Source: Microbacterium yannicii
Lineage (GTDB): Bacteria; Actinomycetota; Actinomycetes; Actinomycetales; Microbacteriaceae
Assembly (NCBI RefSeq): GCF_024055635.1
Contig: NZ_JAMXMB010000014.1
Location: 104,314-168,313 of the forward strand
Direction of reading: 5' to 3'
Length of the DNA: 64,000 nt
This document shows positions 55,766 through 64,000 of this stretch, piece after piece. A program made the translations under genes and the position numbers. Numbering within the stretch: the first letter of the stretch is position 1; every line of letters begins with the position of its first letter. The notes under the pieces were generated by a model. It did no database searches, was not told the DNA's origin, and was given only the letters and a program-made list of their open reading frames with translations.

Positions 55766-57235
55766 TCAGACGTCGCGGCCGGTGATCCCGGCCGTCGACT
55801 CGATGACCGGCTTCATCTTCTTGTCGAGGGCCTCGAAGAACATCGACAGCGGGAACTCGTCGTTCAGCACCGCATCGGTGTAGCCCTTCGGCGGGCCGGC
55901 GAGGATCTCGTCCGGGAGCCCGCGCGCCCAGTGCGACGCCGGATTGGGCGTCAGCGTAGCGCGCACGAGGTCGTAGGCCGCGAGCCAGTGCGCGGTCTTG
56001 GGCCGGTCGATCGAGCGCCAGTAGAGCTCGTCGATCGCCTCGCCGAGCGCGACGACGGCGGCGGGCACGTTCTCCCAGTCGAACGACAGGGCCGTGTCGG
56101 TCCAGTGCAGGACGCCTCGTTGGTGCAGCCAGGCGAACAGCAGCTGGCCGCCGAGCCCGTCGTAGTTGCGCACGCGCGAGCCGGTGATCGCGAAGCGGAA
56201 GATCCGGTCGAAGATCACGGCGTACTGCACGAGCTTCGCGTGCTCGAGCATCTCGACGTCGGTCGGTGAGAGTGCTTCGGCGGGGTCGGCAACCGATCGG
56301 GCTGCCAGGCGCTTCTCGATGGTGACGCACTCGCGGAACGCCGTGAGGTCGCACCGCAGCTCCTCCAGCGAATACAGGAAGTACGGCATCCGCTGCTTGA
56401 TCATGAAGGGATCGAACGGCAGGTCGCCCCGCATGTGGGTGCGGTCGTGGATGATGTCCCACATCACGAACGTCTTCTCGGTGAGCGCCTGGTCGTCGAG
56501 CATGCGCGCCGCGTCGGCCGGCAGCTCGAGCCTCGTGATCTCGGCGGCGGCCCTCACGACCCGCCGGTAGCGCGCCGCCTCGCGGTCCTGGAAGATCGCG
56601 CCCCACGTGAACCGCGGGATCTCGCGCATCGCGACAGTCTCGGGAAAGAGCACCGCGCTGTTGGTGTCGTAGCCCGGCGTGAAGTCGAGGAAGCGCAGCG
56701 ACACGAACAGCTTGTTGCTGTAGTCGCCCGCCTCGAGCCGCGCGATGAACTCGGGCCAGATCACCTCGACGAGCACCGCCTCCACGCGACGATCGCTCGA
56801 GCCGTTCTGTGTGTACATCGGGAAGACGACGAGATGACGGATGCCGTCGGCACGGTCCTGCTGCGGCTGGAACGCCTGCAGCGAGTCGAGGAAGTCCGGG
56901 ATGCCGAAGCCCTCGTCGGCCCAGCGCTCGAAGTCGCGCACCGACGCGGCGAGGTAATCGGCGTCATGGGGGAAGGTGGGGGCGAGCGCGCGGATGCCGG
57001 CGATGATCGCCGACACGTGACTGCGCGCTTCGGCGTGGGATGCGGCATCCGGAATCGAGCCGTCCTGCACCTGGAGAGGCTGGATCGCTGCCGCCGCGTG
57101 CTTGAGCTGGAGCCAGGCGTCGCTCCGCTCCACCTCGCTCATCAGCACGTCGGTCGCTGAGCTTGTCGAAGCGGCGTCCTCGACGACCTCGGGTTCGCCG
57201 ACGATGACCTGCGTGCTGCGGGCGGGGATGGGCAT
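55766..57235 (-). CDS. DUF6421-like protein
   Basis: A 489-residue protein without signal peptide or membrane helices; the family name is from recollection and its function is unknown. The sequence is rich in aromatic and histidine residues in its second half: FVMWDIIHDRTHMRGDLPFD, FDRIFRFAITGSRVRNYDGL and GQLLFAWLHQRGVLHWTD, which suggests a metal or redox site but proves none. GGAGG seven bases before the ATG gives a good start. Residues near 20-30 (STSSATD) are coded by a dispersed repeat copy, so the N-terminus is disordered. Divergent from an Lrp regulator. Confidence 0.75.
   Translation of the reverse strand: MPIPARSTQVIVGEPEVVEDAASTSSATDVLMSEVERSDAWLQLKHAAAAIQPLQVQDGSIPDAASHAEARSHVSAIIAGIRALAPTFPHDADYLAASVRDFERWADEGFGIPDFLDSLQAFQPQQDRADGIRHLVVFPMYTQNGSSDRRVEAVLVEVIWPEFIARLEAGDYSNKLFVSLRFLDFTPGYDTNSAVLFPETVAMREIPRFTWGAIFQDREAARYRRVVRAAAEITRLELPADAARMLDDQALTEKTFVMWDIIHDRTHMRGDLPFDPFMIKQRMPYFLYSLEELRCDLTAFRECVTIEKRLAARSVADPAEALSPTDVEMLEHAKLVQYAVIFDRIFRFAITGSRVRNYDGLGGQLLFAWLHQRGVLHWTDTALSFDWENVPAAVVALGEAIDELYWRSIDRPKTAHWLAAYDLVRATLTPNPASHWARGLPDEILAGPPKGYTDAVLNDEFPLSMFFEALDKKMKPVIESTAGITGRDV
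57152..57172 (+). repeat. dispersed repeat copy in DUF6421 gene
   Basis: A CTGAGCTTGTCGAAG-type copy in frame near the N-terminus of the DUF6421 gene, coding STSSATD on its strand. Confidence 0.75.
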
Positions 57236-57283
57236 GGTGAACCTCCGATCTGCGAGTCGAGGATGATCTCGCGTCGAGTCTAC

Positions 57284-57319
57284 GGGATATGTTCCGGCCA
57301 TATGAACGTTTGACCGGAA
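57284..57319. promoter_or_regulatory. candidate Lrp-type operator region
   Basis: The 125-base divergent gap contains TTCCGG (57292-57297) and its complement CCGGAA (57314-57319), plus GGATATGTTC and CATATGAAC near-repeats. This AT-richer dyad lies between two divergent genes and is a plausible Lrp site. Confidence 0.4.
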
Positions 57320-57348
57320 AGCTTCCTGTCGCGGGGAAGGGCCGCTGG

Positions 57349-57354
57349 TAGTCT
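57349..57354 (+). promoter_or_regulatory. leaderless -10 box of Lrp regulator
   Basis: TAGTCT six bases before the ATG at 57361. Confidence 0.65.
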
Positions 57355-57360
57355 CGGGCC

Positions 57361-57831
57361 ATGAGCGAAGACGGCCCCGGGCGCCTCGACGACGAGATCG
57401 ACGCGGGCATCGTGCGCGCGGTGTCGCGTAACGCGCGCGCGACGCTCGCCGAGCTGTCGGCGGCCGTCGGGCTCTCGGTCTCGGCCGTCCAGACCCGGCT
57501 GCGCCGGCTGGAGGCTCGCGGCGTCATCACGGGCTATCGCGCGCTCGTCGATGCCGAAGCCGTCGGCAAGCCGCTCGCCGCCTTCGTCGAGATCACGCCG
57601 CTCGATCCCGGGCAGCCCGACAACGCGCCGGAGCTTCTCGAGCACCTCACCGAGATCGAGGCATGCCACTCGATCGCCGGCGACGCGAGCTACATGCTGC
57701 TCGTGCGGGTCGCATCGCCGCGTCACCTCGAGACGCTCATCCGCGACATCCGCACCGCCGCGTCGGTCAACACGCGCACCACTGTCGTGCTGCAGACCTT
57801 CTACGAGAACAGGCCGGTCTTCCCGGCCTGA
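57361..57831 (+). CDS. Lrp/AsnC-family transcriptional regulator
   Basis: A 156-residue regulator: N-terminal helix-turn-helix (about 8-58, ATLAELSAAVGLSVSAVQTRLRRLEARGVITGYRA) and a C-terminal RAM (ligand-binding) domain including GDASYMLLVRV. It usually binds amino acids. Divergent from the DUF6421/SDR/threonine aldolase genes, so an amino acid effector controlling these is probable. The ATG is supported by a -10 six bases upstream. Confidence 0.9.
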   Translation: MSEDGPGRLDDEIDAGIVRAVSRNARATLAELSAAVGLSVSAVQTRLRRLEARGVITGYRALVDAEAVGKPLAAFVEITPLDPGQPDNAPELLEHLTEIEACHSIAGDASYMLLVRVASPRHLETLIRDIRTAASVNTRTTVVLQTFYENRPVFPA

Positions 57832-57840
57832 GCGCGCAGG

Positions 57841-57846
57841 TAGCCT
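57841..57846 (+). promoter_or_regulatory. leaderless -10 box of lipid kinase
   Basis: TAGCCT seven bases before the ATG at 57854. Confidence 0.6.
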
Positions 57847-57853
57847 CAGGAGC

Positions 57854-58840
57854 ATGCCCCTCTCATCCGAGCCGTCCGCGTTCGCCGACGGCCGGGGCGT
57901 CTTCATCGTGCGCAACGCCGCCTCCGGTACCGCCGTCGTGCGTGCGGACCCCGCCGGGACCTTCTCGGCGCGACTGCCTGCGGCCACCATCCACGAGCTC
58001 GCCGAAGGGGAGGACCTCGCCGAGGTCGTCACCCGGGCGATGCAGTCGGACGAGCCGCCCGCAGTCCTCGGGGTCTACGGCGGCGACGGCTCGGTGTCGC
58101 GGATGGCCGGGCTCGCCCGGCAGCACGAGCGCCCGCTCCTCGTGATGCCGGGCGGCACCTTCAACCACTTCGCCCGCTCGGCCGGCCTCGACGACGTCGA
58201 CATCGCCATCGACGCCCTGCAGGCCGGCACGACGATCGACGTCAGCGCGATCGAGGCGCACGCCGACGACGGCGAGCCGATCCTGGCGCTCAACGCGGTG
58301 TCGGTGGGCACCTACCCCGAGTTGATCGACGAGCGCGATCGGCGTCGGGCCTCCCTCGGCAAGTGGCTGGGCGGGATCGTGGCGGCCTGGCGGACGCTCA
58401 GATCGGCGGAGTCGCTGACGGTCGTGCGCGAGGGCCGGCGCGCTCGGGTGTGGTCGGTGTTCGTCGGCATCGGACGAAACGACCCGCAGCGCGTCGCGAC
58501 GATGCAGCGCGAGACGCTCGTCGAGCCGACGCTCGACGTCCGCATCCACCACGCGCGGGGCACACGGCTGCGCGCGATGGCGTCGCTCGCGTTCGGTCGG
58601 CGGACAGCCGCCGTGCTGCGGGCCGTCAGACTCATGCCGCCGCGCTCCGACGTCGAGCGTCTGGTCGTGGCGGACTTCGCAATGACGGTGCGCCTGGAGG
58701 ACGGGCATCCGTCCGTCTTCGTCCATGACGGCGAGCTCGAGGAGGTGGCGCCCGGCGGCTTCACGCTGCGCTGCGTGGCCATCCCTCGCGCGGTGACGGT
58801 GTTCGCGCCACCGCGCGAGGACAGCGGCGTCCGGCGCTAG
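57854..58840 (+). CDS. diacylglycerol kinase-family lipid kinase (YegS/DagK-like)
   Basis: A 328-residue lipid or sphingoid kinase. The catalytic glycine motif YGGDGSVSRMA and MPGGTFNHFARS are present, as in the diacylglycerol kinase catalytic domain, followed by the beta-sandwich C-terminal lobe. It likely phosphorylates diacylglycerol or an undecaprenyl/isoprenoid lipid. The stop codon TAG shares three of the four bases CTAG (58837-58840) with the stop of the convergent MmsA gene, an unusual four-base overlap. Confidence 0.88.
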   Translation: MPLSSEPSAFADGRGVFIVRNAASGTAVVRADPAGTFSARLPAATIHELAEGEDLAEVVTRAMQSDEPPAVLGVYGGDGSVSRMAGLARQHERPLLVMPGGTFNHFARSAGLDDVDIAIDALQAGTTIDVSAIEAHADDGEPILALNAVSVGTYPELIDERDRRRASLGKWLGGIVAAWRTLRSAESLTVVREGRRARVWSVFVGIGRNDPQRVATMQRETLVEPTLDVRIHHARGTRLRAMASLAFGRRTAAVLRAVRLMPPRSDVERLVVADFAMTVRLEDGHPSVFVHDGELEEVAPGGFTLRCVAIPRAVTVFAPPREDSGVRR

Positions 58841-60369
58841 TCGTGCTGCGGGAAGCCCAGGTTGATCCCGCCGTGCGAGGGATCGAGCCAGCGTGAGGTG
58901 ACGGCCTTCTCGGCGGTGAAGAACTCGAACGCGTGCGGGCCGTATGCCTTCGTGTCACCGAAGTGGGACGCCTTCCAGCCGCCGAACGAGTGGTAGGCGA
59001 CGGGCACGGGGATGGGCACGTTGATGCCGATCATGCCGACCGTCGCCTCGTGCTGGAAGCGCCGCGCCGCACCGCCGTCGTTGGTGAAGATCGCCGTGCC
59101 GTTGCCGTACGGGCTGGAGTTGATGATGTCGAGGCCGTCCTCGTAGCCCTCGACGCGCACGACCGACAGCACCGGACCGAACACCTCGTCGGCGTAGACC
59201 GACGAGGTCGTCGGGACGTTGTCGATGAGGGTCGGACCGAGCCAGAAGCCGTTCGGGTCGCCGTCGATGTCGACGTCGCGACCGTCGACGACCACCGAGG
59301 CCCCGTCGGACGCGGCCACATCGATGTACGAGGTGACCTTGTCGCGATGCTGTCCCGTGATGAGCGGACCCATGTCGCACCCGCGCATGCCGTCCCCGGT
59401 GCGGAGGGTCTTCATCCGCTCCGACACCTTCGCGACGAACTCGTCGGCCACGGTGTCGACGGCGAGCACCACCGAGATCGCCATGCAGCGCTCACCCGCC
59501 GAGCCGAAGCCCGCGTTCACGGCGGCGTCCGCGGCGAGGTCGAGGTCGGCATCCGGAAGCACCAGCATGTGGTTCTTGGCGCCGCCGAACGCCTGCACGC
59601 GCTTGCCGTGCGCCGTCGCGGTCTCGTAGACGTACTTGGCGATGGGCGTCGAGCCGACGAATGAGATCCCCCGCACGTCGGGGTGCTCGAGGAGCGCGTC
59701 GACGGCCTCCTTGTCGCCGTGGACGACGTTGAAGACACCTTCCGGCAGGCCCGCCTCCGTGAGCAGCGCGGCCATCCAGTTGGCGGCGGTCGGGTCCTTC
59801 TCGCTGGGCTTGAGCACCACGGCGTTGCCGGCGGCGAGGGCTACGGAGAAGAACCACAGCGGCACCATCGCGGGGAAGTTGAAGGGGCTGATGATGCCCA
59901 CGACGCCCAGCGGCTGGCGGAGCGTGTACACGTCGACGCCGGTCGAGACGTTCTCGGAGTAGGCGCCCTTGGTGAGGTGGCCGACGCCGCACGCGAACTC
60001 CACGACCTCCATGCCGCGCGCGATCTCACCCAGCGCGTCGGAGAGCACCTTGCCGTGCTCGGCGGTGAGGATCTCGGCGAGCTCCTGCTTGCGCTGGTTC
60101 AGCAGCTCGCGGAAGTTGAACAGCACCGCCTGGCGCTTCGCGATCGACGCGTCACGCCACAGCGCCCACGCCGCCGACGCGGCCTCGACCGCTTCACCCA
60201 CATCGTCGCGGGATGCGAACCGCACCCGCTTCTGCACGATGCCGAGTGCCGGGTTGAACACCTGTCCGGTGCGATCGGATGACCCCGCCCAGGGGGCGCC
60301 GTTCACCCAGTGATCGAGGACGGTGGTGTCGGCATCCACCGTCTCGGTGTGCTCCATCGTGTCCGTCAT
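58837..60369 (-). CDS. CoA-acylating semialdehyde dehydrogenase (MmsA paralogue)
   Basis: A 510-residue MmsA-type aldehyde dehydrogenase, catalytic Cys295 in GSAGERCMAISV. It closely resembles the copy at 32147-33715 but has a shorter, different N-terminus. It converts malonate semialdehyde (from beta-alanine) or methylmalonate semialdehyde to acyl-CoA. Ribosome site AAAGGAGG is nine bases upstream of the ATG. It ends the operon permease - binding protein - aminotransferase - MmsA. Confidence 0.9.
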   Translation of the reverse strand: MTDTMEHTETVDADTTVLDHWVNGAPWAGSSDRTGQVFNPALGIVQKRVRFASRDDVGEAVEAASAAWALWRDASIAKRQAVLFNFRELLNQRKQELAEILTAEHGKVLSDALGEIARGMEVVEFACGVGHLTKGAYSENVSTGVDVYTLRQPLGVVGIISPFNFPAMVPLWFFSVALAAGNAVVLKPSEKDPTAANWMAALLTEAGLPEGVFNVVHGDKEAVDALLEHPDVRGISFVGSTPIAKYVYETATAHGKRVQAFGGAKNHMLVLPDADLDLAADAAVNAGFGSAGERCMAISVVLAVDTVADEFVAKVSERMKTLRTGDGMRGCDMGPLITGQHRDKVTSYIDVAASDGASVVVDGRDVDIDGDPNGFWLGPTLIDNVPTTSSVYADEVFGPVLSVVRVEGYEDGLDIINSSPYGNGTAIFTNDGGAARRFQHEATVGMIGINVPIPVPVAYHSFGGWKASHFGDTKAYGPHAFEFFTAEKAVTSRWLDPSHGGINLGFPQHD

Positions 60370-60440
60370 TGTCGTGTTCCTCCTTTGGAATCCGCCTGAG
60401 CGATTCGTGATCGCCCAGCAGTGCGGGATGCACGCGTCAG

Positions 60441-60462
60441 CCCTTCGTCAGGCTCAGGGACC
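60441..60462 (-). repeat. dispersed repeat copy at the end of the aminotransferase gene
   Basis: An inverted CCTGAGCCTGACGAAGGG-type copy in which the TGA of the repeat serves as the aminotransferase stop codon; the last coding residues DDGP come from it. Confidence 0.8.
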
Positions 60463-61770
60463 GTCGTCTTCGACGCTCGTCAGGGCTTCATCGTAGATCG
60501 CGATCGCCTCCTGCACCTCCCCGTCGGTGACGACGCAGGGCGGCACGACGTGGATCCGGTTGTCGGCGGCGAACGGCACCAGGCCGCGCGCGGTGAGCTC
60601 CTTCTTGAGCCGGCCGATCACGTCGGCGCCCACCGGCTCGCGCGTCCCGCGGTCCGAGACGAGCTCGAGCGCCCAGAAGACGCCTTCCCCGCGCACTTCG
60701 CCGATGAGCGGATGGCGTGTGGCGAGCTCGCGGAGTCCCGGACCGATCGCGTCCTCGCCCACGCGACGGGCGTTGTCGACGATCCCCTCGGACTCCATCG
60801 CATCGATGGAGGCGACGATGGATGCCGCGGCCAGCGGGTGCCCGGAGTACGTGAGGCCACCGGGGAAGACGCGGTCGTCGAAGGTCGCCGAGATCGCGTC
60901 CGAGATGATCACGCCGCCCACCGGGACGTAGCCCGAGTTCACGCCCTTCGCGAAGGTGATGAGGTCGGGCACCACGTCGTAGCCCTGGAATGCGAACCAG
61001 CGCCCGGTGCGGCCGAAGCCGGCCATGACCTCGTCGAGGATCAGCACGATGCCGTACTCGTCGGCGAGTGCCCGCACGCCGGCGAGGTAGCCGGGCGGCG
61101 GCAGCAGGATGCCCGCGGTGCCCGGAATCGACTCCAGCAGCAGCGCCGCGATCGTCGAGGGCCCCTCGGACTGGATGACGCGCTCCAGGTGGTGCAGCGC
61201 CCGCTCGGACTCCTCCTCGGGGGTCGTCGCCCAGAACTCGGAGCGGTACAGGTAGGGGCCGAAGAAGTGCACGTGGCCGCGGGCGTACTGGTTCGGCATC
61301 CGTCGCCAGTCGCCGGTCGCGACGATCGCCGCGCCCGTGTTGCCGTGGTACGACCGGTACGTCGACAGGACCGTGTCGCGGCCGGTGTGAAGGCGGGCCA
61401 TGCGGATCGCGTTCTCGATCGCGTCGGCGCCGCCGTTGGTGAAGAACACCTTGGCGAAGCCGTCCGGAGCCTTGTCGAGGATGCGCTGCGCCGCCCGACC
61501 GCGCACGAGGTTGGCGGTGGCGGGGCCGATCGTGGCGAGCTCCTCGGCCTGCGCCCGGATGGCTGCCACGACGGCAGGATGCTGGTGCCCGATGTTGACG
61601 TTGACCAGCTGGCTCGAGAAGTCGAGCATGCGGCGGCCGGCGTGATCCCACACCACCGTCCCGGAACCGCCGGCGATGACGGGGAGGTCCAGCCCGGCCT
61701 GCGCCGACCAGGAGTGGAACACGTGCTCGCGGTCGAGCTGCTTCGCGAGGGCGTCGAGGTCTTCTGTCAT
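60454..61770 (-). CDS. class III omega-aminotransferase (paralogue)
   Basis: A 438-residue PLP enzyme with Lys275 in LITFAKGVNSG and the cofactor Asp in VLILDEVMAGFGR. It matches the copy at 30721-32127 in sequence and order relative to MmsA, but is shorter at the N-terminus. It probably transaminates beta-alanine or 3-aminoisobutyrate. The C-terminus ends inside a dispersed repeat, whose TGA is the stop codon, so it may be a few residues shorter than the ancestral protein. Confidence 0.9.
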   Translation of the reverse strand: MTEDLDALAKQLDREHVFHSWSAQAGLDLPVIAGGSGTVVWDHAGRRMLDFSSQLVNVNIGHQHPAVVAAIRAQAEELATIGPATANLVRGRAAQRILDKAPDGFAKVFFTNGGADAIENAIRMARLHTGRDTVLSTYRSYHGNTGAAIVATGDWRRMPNQYARGHVHFFGPYLYRSEFWATTPEEESERALHHLERVIQSEGPSTIAALLLESIPGTAGILLPPPGYLAGVRALADEYGIVLILDEVMAGFGRTGRWFAFQGYDVVPDLITFAKGVNSGYVPVGGVIISDAISATFDDRVFPGGLTYSGHPLAAASIVASIDAMESEGIVDNARRVGEDAIGPGLRELATRHPLIGEVRGEGVFWALELVSDRGTREPVGADVIGRLKKELTARGLVPFAADNRIHVVPPCVVTDGEVQEAIAIYDEALTSVEDDGP

Positions 61771-61830
61771 GCGGCCACGCTTCCGGTTCTGCGTCGGCGG
61801 GTCAAGGGTCTCGCCTGGCCCGTGAGGTCC

Positions 61831-61878
61831 CGGTCCCTGAGCTTGTCGAAGGGCGCGCTTCGACAAGCTCAGCGACCG
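61831..61878 (-). terminator. terminator-like hairpin built from two repeat copies
   Basis: Two opposed copies of the dispersed repeat form a 20-bp stem with one mismatch and an 8-base loop. It lies seven bases after the binding-protein stop and 61 bases before the aminotransferase start. Confidence 0.65.
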
Positions 61879-61885
61879 GATGCGG

Positions 61886-63076
61886 CTACTGGCCGCCCTC
61901 GGTGAGGGTGACGTCGATCGGCGTGTACTCGCCGGCGACCTCGACGCCCTCGTCCTTCAGCTCGGCCAGCGCCTTCTCGATGTACTCGTTCGAGTAGGCC
62001 GAGTCGGCGGGCTCGGTGGTGATGAGCTCGAGGTCGTCCTGGTTCTTGGCCGACAGCGCTCCCGCCACGGTCTTGTCCCACGCGGCCTCGTCGACGAGCC
62101 CGAAGTCGGCACCCGTCCAGATGAGCTTGTTGACCTCGTTCATCATCCACTGCTGATGCACCGGGCCGACCGGGAACGCGGCTTCCGCGTTGGACGCGAT
62201 GTCGTAGACGATCGTCGCGGCCTCCTCGGGATTGTCGCGCGCGTAGATCCAGCCCTTGGTCACGGCCTTCAGGAACCGGACGGCCGCATCGGCGTAGGCC
62301 GGATCCTCCTCGAGGCGCTGCGTGTCGGCCCAGATGGCATCCTGCAGCATGGCGCCCTCGGTGTCCTCGTACGAGATGACGTCGAAGTCCTCCGGCTGGT
62401 AGAGCTCGCCCGTCTCCGGGTTCACGACCTCGAGGATCTGCGCCCACTCGTTGTACGTCATCGCCTGGGCGGCGTCGACGTCACGGTCGAGCAGGGCGTT
62501 CATCGAGAAGTCCTGCGTCGTGATCGACACGGAGGTGGAGTCGAGGTCCTCTGCGGCCATCGCGGCGAAGATCTCCCACTCGTTGCCGAAGCCCCAGGAG
62601 CCGATCCGCTTGCCCTCGAAGTCCGAGACCGACGTGATGCCGTCGCCCTTCCATGCGACCTGCAGGGTTCCGGACTTCTGGAAGACCTGCGCGATGTCGG
62701 TGAGCTCGACGCCGGTCGCCTCCAGCGTGCCGAGCACCTTCGGCACCCAGGCGATCGCGAAGTCGACGTCGCCGGCGACGAGCGCATCCTGCGGCACGAT
62801 GTCACCGCCCGAGGGCACGATCTCGACGTCGTCGAAGCCCTCCTCCTCGAAGTAGCCCTTCTCCTGCGCGACGTAGTACCCCGCGAACTGCGCCTGCGGC
62901 AGCCACTGCAGCTGCAGCTTGATCTCGCTGAGGGGTTCGAAGTCTTCGCCGGTGTCGCCTCCGTTGTCGTCGCTCGCTCCGGAACAGGCGGCGAGGGCGA
63001 GAGCCGCGATGGTTGCGACGGATGCCGCTGCCAGCGCGCGTCTCATGCCTGCGCTGCGTGAGTTGCTGTGTCTCAT
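61886..63076 (-). CDS. NMT1/THI5-like ABC transporter substrate-binding lipoprotein
   Basis: A 396-residue lipoprotein. The signal peptide ends in the lipobox LAAC (SGASDDNGG follows). The mature protein has the ThiY/NMT1 fold: LQLQWLPQAQFAGYYVAQEKGYFEEEG. Such proteins bind pyrimidine-like or aromatic ring compounds. AAAGGA upstream of the ATG is a normal ribosome site. It is encoded with a permease upstream and an omega-aminotransferase and MmsA downstream, so uptake of a pyrimidine or hydantoin that yields beta-alanine is a reasonable inference. Confidence 0.9.
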   Translation of the reverse strand: MRHSNSRSAGMRRALAAASVATIAALALAACSGASDDNGGDTGEDFEPLSEIKLQLQWLPQAQFAGYYVAQEKGYFEEEGFDDVEIVPSGGDIVPQDALVAGDVDFAIAWVPKVLGTLEATGVELTDIAQVFQKSGTLQVAWKGDGITSVSDFEGKRIGSWGFGNEWEIFAAMAAEDLDSTSVSITTQDFSMNALLDRDVDAAQAMTYNEWAQILEVVNPETGELYQPEDFDVISYEDTEGAMLQDAIWADTQRLEEDPAYADAAVRFLKAVTKGWIYARDNPEEAATIVYDIASNAEAAFPVGPVHQQWMMNEVNKLIWTGADFGLVDEAAWDKTVAGALSAKNQDDLELITTEPADSAYSNEYIEKALAELKDEGVEVAGEYTPIDVTLTEGGQ

Positions 63077-63125
63077 TGCGTTCCTTTCGTGTGGTGCGTC
63101 TTCTCTGGGTGTCGAAACCCGCCGG

Positions 63126-63959
63126 TCAGACCGGCGACCGCCTCGTCGCCAGCCGCTCGAGCAGCGAGGTCACGAGGAAGAACACGAGGCCGATGATGAT
63201 GCCCCCGAGGACGTACGCCCACGCGAGCGCGGCGCGCCCCGATTTCGCGTAGGTCGCGATGGCGGTGCCGATGCCGTCGGCCGGACCGCCGAAGTACTCG
63301 GCGACCAGCGCGGCGATCACGGCGAGCGAGCTCGCGATGCGCAGGCCCGTCATCAGGTAGGGGAGTGCGGTCGGCAGGGTGAGCACACGGAACGTCTGGA
63401 AGCCGGATGCCGCCGACGACCGCAGCAGATCGCGATGCACGGGCCGGGTCTGGCGGAGGCCGCGCAGGACGTTGACGAACACCGGGATGAACGCGGCGAT
63501 CGTGGCCACAGCCTGGCGGCCGAACTGGCTGGAGGCGCCGAACATCGTGTTGAGGATCGGCGTGACGGCGACGATCGGGATGACGGCGAGTGCGGAGACC
63601 AGCGGGGCGAGCATCCCGTCGACGGGTCTGGCGGCGGCGGCGAGTCCCGCGAACAGCAGCGCGAGGACGGATCCGGCGACCAGGCCGATCAGCGCGTTCG
63701 TGGCCGTGATCTTCATGTCGTCGAGGATGATCGGGAGCCGTCGGACGAACTCCTCGGCGATCGCGACCGGACTCGGCAGCATGCGCGGCGCGGTGCCGAG
63801 CACATCGACCCAGAAGATCCAGATCGCGAGGATCAGGATGCCGACCACGACGGGCGCCACCCACCGCAGCCAGCCGGGCAGCTCGCGCTCGCCGGGCGCA
63901 GGCCCAGCCCCCGCCGGCGTCGGCGGGGCGGGAAGCATGGTGGTGGCGGCATCGGTCAT
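63126..63959 (-). CDS. ABC transporter permease (TauC/SsuC/ThiX type)
   Basis: A 277-residue permease with an N-terminal Pro/Ala-rich tail, six membrane helices and an EAA-type loop region (LRSSAASGFQTFRVLTLPTALPYLM). It pairs with the binding lipoprotein 49 bases downstream. The ATPase of the system is presumably in the adjacent sequence past the window. A dispersed repeat copy starts 13 bases upstream of the ATG. Confidence 0.9.
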   Translation of the reverse strand: MTDAATTMLPAPPTPAGAGPAPGERELPGWLRWVAPVVVGILILAIWIFWVDVLGTAPRMLPSPVAIAEEFVRRLPIILDDMKITATNALIGLVAGSVLALLFAGLAAAARPVDGMLAPLVSALAVIPIVAVTPILNTMFGASSQFGRQAVATIAAFIPVFVNVLRGLRQTRPVHRDLLRSSAASGFQTFRVLTLPTALPYLMTGLRIASSLAVIAALVAEYFGGPADGIGTAIATYAKSGRAALAWAYVLGGIIIGLVFFLVTSLLERLATRRSPV

Positions 63960-63971
63960 GATCGCTCCACC

Positions 63972-63993
63972 GGTCCCTGAGCCTGTCGAAGGG
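63972..63993 (+). repeat. dispersed repeat copy at right window edge
   Basis: A CCTGAGCCTGTCGAAGGG-type copy upstream of the permease gene. Confidence 0.8.
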
Positions 63994-64000
63994 CAGACGC

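Overview
This is a very GC-rich chromosomal window from an actinobacterium, most likely Microbacterium or a close relative in Microbacteriaceae. That placement is inferred from gene content, strong codon bias, many GTG starts, the frequency of GGATGCCGC-type words and pervasive leaderless promoters; no rRNA gene is present to confirm it. About 55 genes are tightly packed. There is no tRNA, rRNA, CRISPR array, insertion sequence or prophage, and no stretch over 300 bases lacks a gene or a described signal.

Region 1 (1-16153) is a pentose and hemicellulose locus. A truncated Gfo/Idh/MocA oxidoreductase, a ThuA-domain protein, a second Gfo/Idh/MocA oxidoreductase and a GH51 arabinofuranosidase form a + strand operon with ATGA/GTGA overlaps. 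A GH3 glycosidase with a three-gene sugar ABC importer reads the other way and converges on it at a strong terminator. A LacI regulator (with AT-rich operator palindromes), a ROK repressor, xylA and xylB follow, together consistent with arabinoxylan uptake and catabolism. xylA and xylB are separated by an unusual long palindrome.

Region 2 (16240-22600) holds a small alarmone synthetase, a TetR regulator with paired operators facing a membrane protein, a cation/proton antiporter, a TspO-like protein and a class I glutamine amidotransferase. Region 3 (22725-28159) is the most interesting block: a sigma-70 factor, a small partner protein, an intracellular subtilisin-like protease with six perfect NPFTG repeats, and a TPR-CHAT (caspase-like) protease. 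It looks like a sigma-linked two-protease cascade.

Region 4 (28358-38351) has a LysR effector domain without a DNA-binding domain, a membrane-anchored thermonuclease, and an omega-amino-acid catabolic cluster (aminotransferase, CoA-acylating semialdehyde dehydrogenase, divergent PucR regulator, zinc alcohol dehydrogenase, FAD amine oxidase and cupin). A paralogous aminotransferase/dehydrogenase pair lies at the right end (58837-61770) behind an ABC importer for a pyrimidine- or hydantoin-like substrate, suggesting beta-alanine/3-aminoisobutyrate (reductive pyrimidine) degradation.

Region 5 (38477-57831) carries housekeeping and repair genes: isochorismatase-like hydrolase, Nei/Lhr repair pair, tandem PspC mini-proteins, an ABC-F ATPase behind a leader-peptide attenuator, an esterase, a NUDIX protein, an M3 peptidase, a DivIVA-like coiled-coil protein, and a threonine aldolase/SDR/DUF6421/Lrp group. 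Two dispersed repeat families lie between and inside genes. A TANNNT-like -10 box 6-8 bases before the start codon recurs at more than twenty genes, so much of this DNA appears to be expressed from leaderless mRNAs.
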